Part shown: positions 60,938 through 64,000 of the stretch, in pieces
Layout of the letters: each line of letters opens with the position of its first letter
Numbering within the stretch: the stretch's first letter is position 1
NCBI RefSeq assembly: GCF_000420805.1
Contig: NZ_ATVQ01000001.1
Span: 992,001 to 1,056,000, forward strand
DNA: 64,000 nucleotides
Reading direction: 5' to 3'
From: Yaniella halotolerans DSM 15476
Lineage (GTDB): Bacteria; Actinomycetota; Actinomycetes; Actinomycetales; Micrococcaceae
Program-made: the position numbers and the translations under genes
The notes under the pieces: model-generated
Databases searched by the model: none
Told to the model about the DNA's origin: nothing
What the model saw: the letters and a program-made list of their open reading frames with translations, nothing else

Positions 60938-62001
60938 ATATCCAAACCAACATCACTCGATACTGGGACGGTCGCGCCCGAGCCTATGACGCCCATCAAC
61001 AACGCGACGATCGGCATGCCGCCGACCGTGCTGCTTGGTCCCGGGTGCTCACTCACGCCCTGGATGACGACGTCACCGAGGTCCTGGATGTGGGCACCGG
61101 TTCAGGCTATCTGGCGTTTCGCCTGGCGGACCTCGGCTATACCGTCACCGCGACCGATCTCTCCGCAGGCATGCTTGAGGTCGCCGCGGTCCACGCGGCA
61201 GCCCGCACAGCCGAGGGCCTTGCGAACCCAACTTTCGAGCTCGGTGACGCCGTGGACCCGTCGTTTGCGCCCGAGCGTTTTGATGCCGTCACCAACCGGT
61301 ATGTCATGTGGACACTGCGCGACCCGCTTGAAGCGCTGTTGAACTGGAAGCAACTGCTGCGTCCGGGCGGTCAACTGATCCTCGTAGATGCACCGTGGTT
61401 TCCCAATGGCATCGAGGCCAACACCACCGAAGGCTTCGTCGAACACTACGGTGGCACTGTTGCTGATGAGCTGCCCTTAGCCCAAGCGCGGAGCATCGAC
61501 GACACCCTGGCGATCGTCCGGCAGGCTGGGTTTCAGCACGTCACCGCAACCCCGCTGACTGAGATTTTCACCCTGGACCAGGCCACCGGTGTGGCACCCG
61601 GACACCACGTGCAGATGCAGCACCTGATCACCGCGACCAAAGCCCCGGCCGTCGACGCAGGCACGGATCACGGGGTGGTCGCTGATGCCGCCGTCGCCAA
61701 TATGGAACCGAGCCTGACCGAGTGGACGCACGCGTTTGCGGTGTGTGCGGATCCCACCCGGTTGAAACTGCTCATCGCCCTGCATGCTGCACCCGAAGCC
61801 ACCGTGAGCGAACTCGCCGCAGCCGTTGAATCGACCCCAAATGCGGTCACTCAGGCCCTGCGGAAACTCCACGAAGCAGGGATCACGGAACCGCGAACCC
61901 ACGGACGTCACCGGCGCTGGCGGCTCATCGATCCGCGCATTCACAATCTGTTGCATCACTTGGCCGCTCCGCATTCTGATCTGCACCCGGAACACCCTTA
62001 A
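60934..62001 (+). CDS. SAM-dependent methyltransferase fused to a C-terminal ArsR regulator domain
   Basis: A 355-residue fusion. Residues 1-230 are a class I methyltransferase (VLDVGTGSGYLAFRLADLGY, TNRYVMWTLRDP). Residues 255-340 are an ArsR/SmtB winged helix (FAVCADPTRLKLLIALH, SELAAAVESTPNAVTQALRKLHEAG). The C-terminal tail HLAAPHSDLHPEHP is rich in His and could bind metal. The usual ArsR-methyltransferase fusions have the opposite order. It may sense the imported metal or chelate, modify it, and control the operon. GTG start overlaps the ATPase gene. Confidence 0.88.
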   Translation: MNIQTNITRYWDGRARAYDAHQQRDDRHAADRAAWSRVLTHALDDDVTEVLDVGTGSGYLAFRLADLGYTVTATDLSAGMLEVAAVHAAARTAEGLANPTFELGDAVDPSFAPERFDAVTNRYVMWTLRDPLEALLNWKQLLRPGGQLILVDAPWFPNGIEANTTEGFVEHYGGTVADELPLAQARSIDDTLAIVRQAGFQHVTATPLTEIFTLDQATGVAPGHHVQMQHLITATKAPAVDAGTDHGVVADAAVANMEPSLTEWTHAFAVCADPTRLKLLIALHAAPEATVSELAAAVESTPNAVTQALRKLHEAGITEPRTHGRHRRWRLIDPRIHNLLHHLAAPHSDLHPEHP

Positions 62002-62098
62002 CACCATCCGTGGGCCGCCGTTAAGCCGGAAGTCGCCAGATGCTTCCCCGCATGGCTAGCGTAGAGGGGAAGACAGTTGAGCAGAACGAGAGGAATAT

Positions 62099-63190
62099 AT
62101 GAAAGCAATGGTAGTTCGCGAACTCGGCGGTGGCTGGGTTCCAGAAGAGATCACGATCGCTAAGCCACAGGGCAATGAAGTCCTCGTGGATATTAAGGCA
62201 TCCGGGTTGTGCGGCAGTGACCAGATGGAGATGAGCAACGAAGTCCAGTTCCCACCGCCATCCGTCCTGGGCCACGAAATTGCCGGTGTGGTCACCGAGA
62301 TTGGGCCAAACGTCACCAACATTGCGGTCGGCGACCACGTTGCAGCCTGCCTGGTGCAGTTCTGCGGTAAGTGTGAAGAATGCCTGTCCGGTGAAGTCGG
62401 TCTCTGCCTCAACCCGTCCGCCACCGAGCGTGCCGGGGGCGAAGAACCACGCCTTAGCGATAGTGACGGCAAGGCGCTGAACCAGGGCATGGGCCTGGGC
62501 GGTTTCGCCCAACAGGCACTGGTACATGAGAACATGCTGGTGGCCATTCCAAAAGAAATGCCATTCCCACAGGCCGCAGTCCTGGGGTGTGGTGTCGTCA
62601 CCGGTACCGGCGCAATCTTCAACGCAGCACAGGTCGAGCAGGGCGCAACGGTCGCGATCATTGGCGCCGGTGGCGTTGGGCTCAACGCCATCAGTGGTGC
62701 GGTCATTGCAGGTGCTGCGAAGATCATCGTGATCGATCTGAATGACGACACGTTGGCAACCGCCAAGAAATTCGGTGCCACGCACACCATCAACTCGGGC
62801 GATCAGGACCCTGTCGCTGCGGTCAAGGAACTGACCGACGGCCGCGGCGTGCCATATGCCTTCGACATCGTCGGTATCAGCCCGACCGCACGTCAGGGCT
62901 ATGACATGTTGGCCAAGGGCGGCACCCTCTACCAAATTGGTATGGGTGGCGGAAACCTCGAGCTGGAAAACCTGGGAAACATTTTCGAGCGAAAAGCCAT
63001 TCAGGGCGTCTTCATGGGCTCCGGTGTACCGAAGCGCGATATCCCGGTCCTGGCCGATCTGTACCTGCAGGGCAAGCTGAATCTGGATGACCTGGTGTCA
63101 GCCGAGATCAGCTTATCGGAGGTCAATGAAGGCTACGAGAAGCTCAAGGATCCGCAGGTGAACCGCGTGGTCATCACCTCATTTGAATAA
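62099..63190 (+). CDS. Zinc-dependent alcohol dehydrogenase, class III-like
   Basis: A 363-residue medium-chain dehydrogenase. Catalytic zinc ligands are Cys in GLCGSDQ, the His of LGHEIAG and a Cys in AAVLGCGVVTG; the structural zinc Cys cluster is CGKCEECLSGEVGLC. The NAD site is AIIGAGGVGLNA. The long insert and motifs resemble the class III/NDMA-dependent group. Own promoter likely, with AGAGGAAT as ribosome-binding site, and a strong terminator after it. Confidence 0.9.
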   Translation: MKAMVVRELGGGWVPEEITIAKPQGNEVLVDIKASGLCGSDQMEMSNEVQFPPPSVLGHEIAGVVTEIGPNVTNIAVGDHVAACLVQFCGKCEECLSGEVGLCLNPSATERAGGEEPRLSDSDGKALNQGMGLGGFAQQALVHENMLVAIPKEMPFPQAAVLGCGVVTGTGAIFNAAQVEQGATVAIIGAGGVGLNAISGAVIAGAAKIIVIDLNDDTLATAKKFGATHTINSGDQDPVAAVKELTDGRGVPYAFDIVGISPTARQGYDMLAKGGTLYQIGMGGGNLELENLGNIFERKAIQGVFMGSGVPKRDIPVLADLYLQGKLNLDDLVSAEISLSEVNEGYEKLKDPQVNRVVITSFE

Positions 63191-63230
63191 TACCGACGAC
63201 GAGCAGTCGCGTGTCTGAGCAGTAAGGCAT

Positions 63231-63277
63231 AGTTCAGGGCCTGATACCGCATACTTAGCGGTTTCAGGCCCTGAACT
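63231..63277. terminator. Strong stem-loop between convergent genes
   Basis: AGTTCAGGGCCTGA (63231-63244) and TCAGGCCCTGAACT (63264-63277) are perfect complements, with ACCGC/GCGGT pairing inside. TTTTCG follows on the plus strand. It can serve both the dehydrogenase and the leftward TRAP gene. Confidence 0.85.
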
Positions 63278-63291
63278 GTTTTCGCACTGAC

Positions 63292-64000
63292 TTACACGGT
63301 TTGAGGTGCGGCAGTTTTGGCTTGTTTACGCTGACGAGATGACTTGCTGTACTGGATGACCAGCACAATGATGAGACCGATCGCGCCGAGGCCGGAAACC
63401 AGTAATTGTGGGATGACCAGCAGGATGCCGCTGACGATCAAGACCGTTCGTTCCACGATATTGGCGCTGGTGAGGAAGAACCCGCCCAAACCTGCGGCCA
63501 GGGCTACCATTCCGATGATCACCGTTATCAGGGCGGGGAGCAGATCCATGAACGGCCCATCTAAGAGCATGGCCGGTTCAAACACCAACACGTAGGGGAC
63601 CAAGAATCCTGCCACCGCGATTTTCAGTGCCGTAAACCCGGTGGTCATTGGATTCGCATTGGCTAATCCCGCTCCCGCATACGCCGCGAGACACACTGGT
63701 GGCGTGACTTCGGATAACACTCCAAAGAAGAACACGAAGAAGTGTGCCGCCAGGATGGGCACATCGAAGTTGTTGTAGAGGATCGGTGCCGCGACCGTGG
63801 AGGTCACCACGTAGTTTGCGGTGGTTGGCAGGCCCATCCCCATGATGATGCACGCGATCATGACCAAGAAGAGGACGATCAGGAAATTGCCGCCCGCCAG
63901 GTCGATCAGGCCGTGACCCAGCTGCCCGGCAAGACCGGTGGAGGTCACGGTTCCAGCCACAATGCCCGCGGTCGCACAAGCTGCAATGACCGGCAGCGCA
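63292..64000 (-). CDS. TRAP transporter fused permease, C-terminal part (5' end outside window)
   Basis: The frame is open to the right edge, so only the last 235 residues or so are visible. They hold about six membrane segments with IMGMGLPTTANYVVTSTVAAP and TPPVCLAAYAGAGLANANP, hallmarks of the DctM part of fused 4TM/12TM TRAP permeases, which take up organic acids using an ion gradient and a binding protein. The C-terminus is basic and Gln/Lys-rich. Confidence 0.9.
   Translation of the reverse strand, partial: ALPVIAACATAGIVAGTVTSTGLAGQLGHGLIDLAGGNFLIVLFLVMIACIIMGMGLPTTANYVVTSTVAAPILYNNFDVPILAAHFFVFFFGVLSEVTPPVCLAAYAGAGLANANPMTTGFTALKIAVAGFLVPYVLVFEPAMLLDGPFMDLLPALITVIIGMVALAAGLGGFFLTSANIVERTVLIVSGILLVIPQLLVSGLGAIGLIIVLVIQYSKSSRQRKQAKTAAPQTV

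Noticed and set aside
62002-62098. Riboswitch before the alcohol dehydrogenase or before the metal-uptake operon (57972-58034)
   Set aside because: Both spacers are short and I saw no conserved riboswitch core such as a cobalamin box.

Overview
The window looks like chromosomal DNA of a Gram-positive actinobacterium with moderately high G+C, probably from the Micrococcaceae (Yaniella/Enteractinococcus-like; this placement is inference from protein flavour, not a computed result). No rRNA, tRNA or CRISPR array was seen. The left part (1-19500) carries the end of a UvrA-like ATPase gene, an aldehyde dehydrogenase, a sulfite-exporter-type permease, a four-gene ABC transporter plus DesK/LuxR-type two-component operon, a first copy of a molybdenum-cofactor/cytochrome b oxidoreductase cassette, a betaine-type methyltransferase, a YtrA-like GntR/ABC operon, an ArsR/zinc-type CDF efflux pair, and small-molecule enzymes and transporters.

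The middle (about 19500-35100) looks like a decayed mobile metal-resistance island. Two umuC copies are broken at the same codon (20337 and 34241). A tyrosine-recombinase tail lies beside one break. Between the breaks sit a CopB-type copper ATPase, a broken csoR, a CopZ-like metallochaperone, an unusual CPG-type P1B ATPase, a cupin, an oxidoreductase, a second copy of the Moco/cytochrome b cassette in inverted orientation, a dead two-component system and a GreA-like factor. umuD-umuC closes the segment on the right.

From 35100 to 43100 there is a three-gene cluster of unrecognised membrane proteins (one with a degenerate M16-peptidase-like start), two lipoproteins, a second TauE/SafE permease, and an MBL hydrolase plus MHS-type transporter pair. 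At 43210-44636 an ISL3-family element has cut off the 3' half of ureC in a first urease cluster (ureE-ureF-ureAB fusion-ureC'). A DUF222/HNH protein follows, then a LysR regulator diverging from a second, complete urease operon ureABCEFGD (50824-56195). This second urease is likely the working one.

The right end holds a DUF4143-type ATPase preceded by four direct repeats with an exact 23-bp period, then an operon for FecCD-type metal-chelate uptake that ends in a methyltransferase fused to a C-terminal ArsR domain. A perfect palindrome overlaps the start codon of that operon. A zinc alcohol dehydrogenase and the C-terminal part of a fused TRAP permease finish the window.
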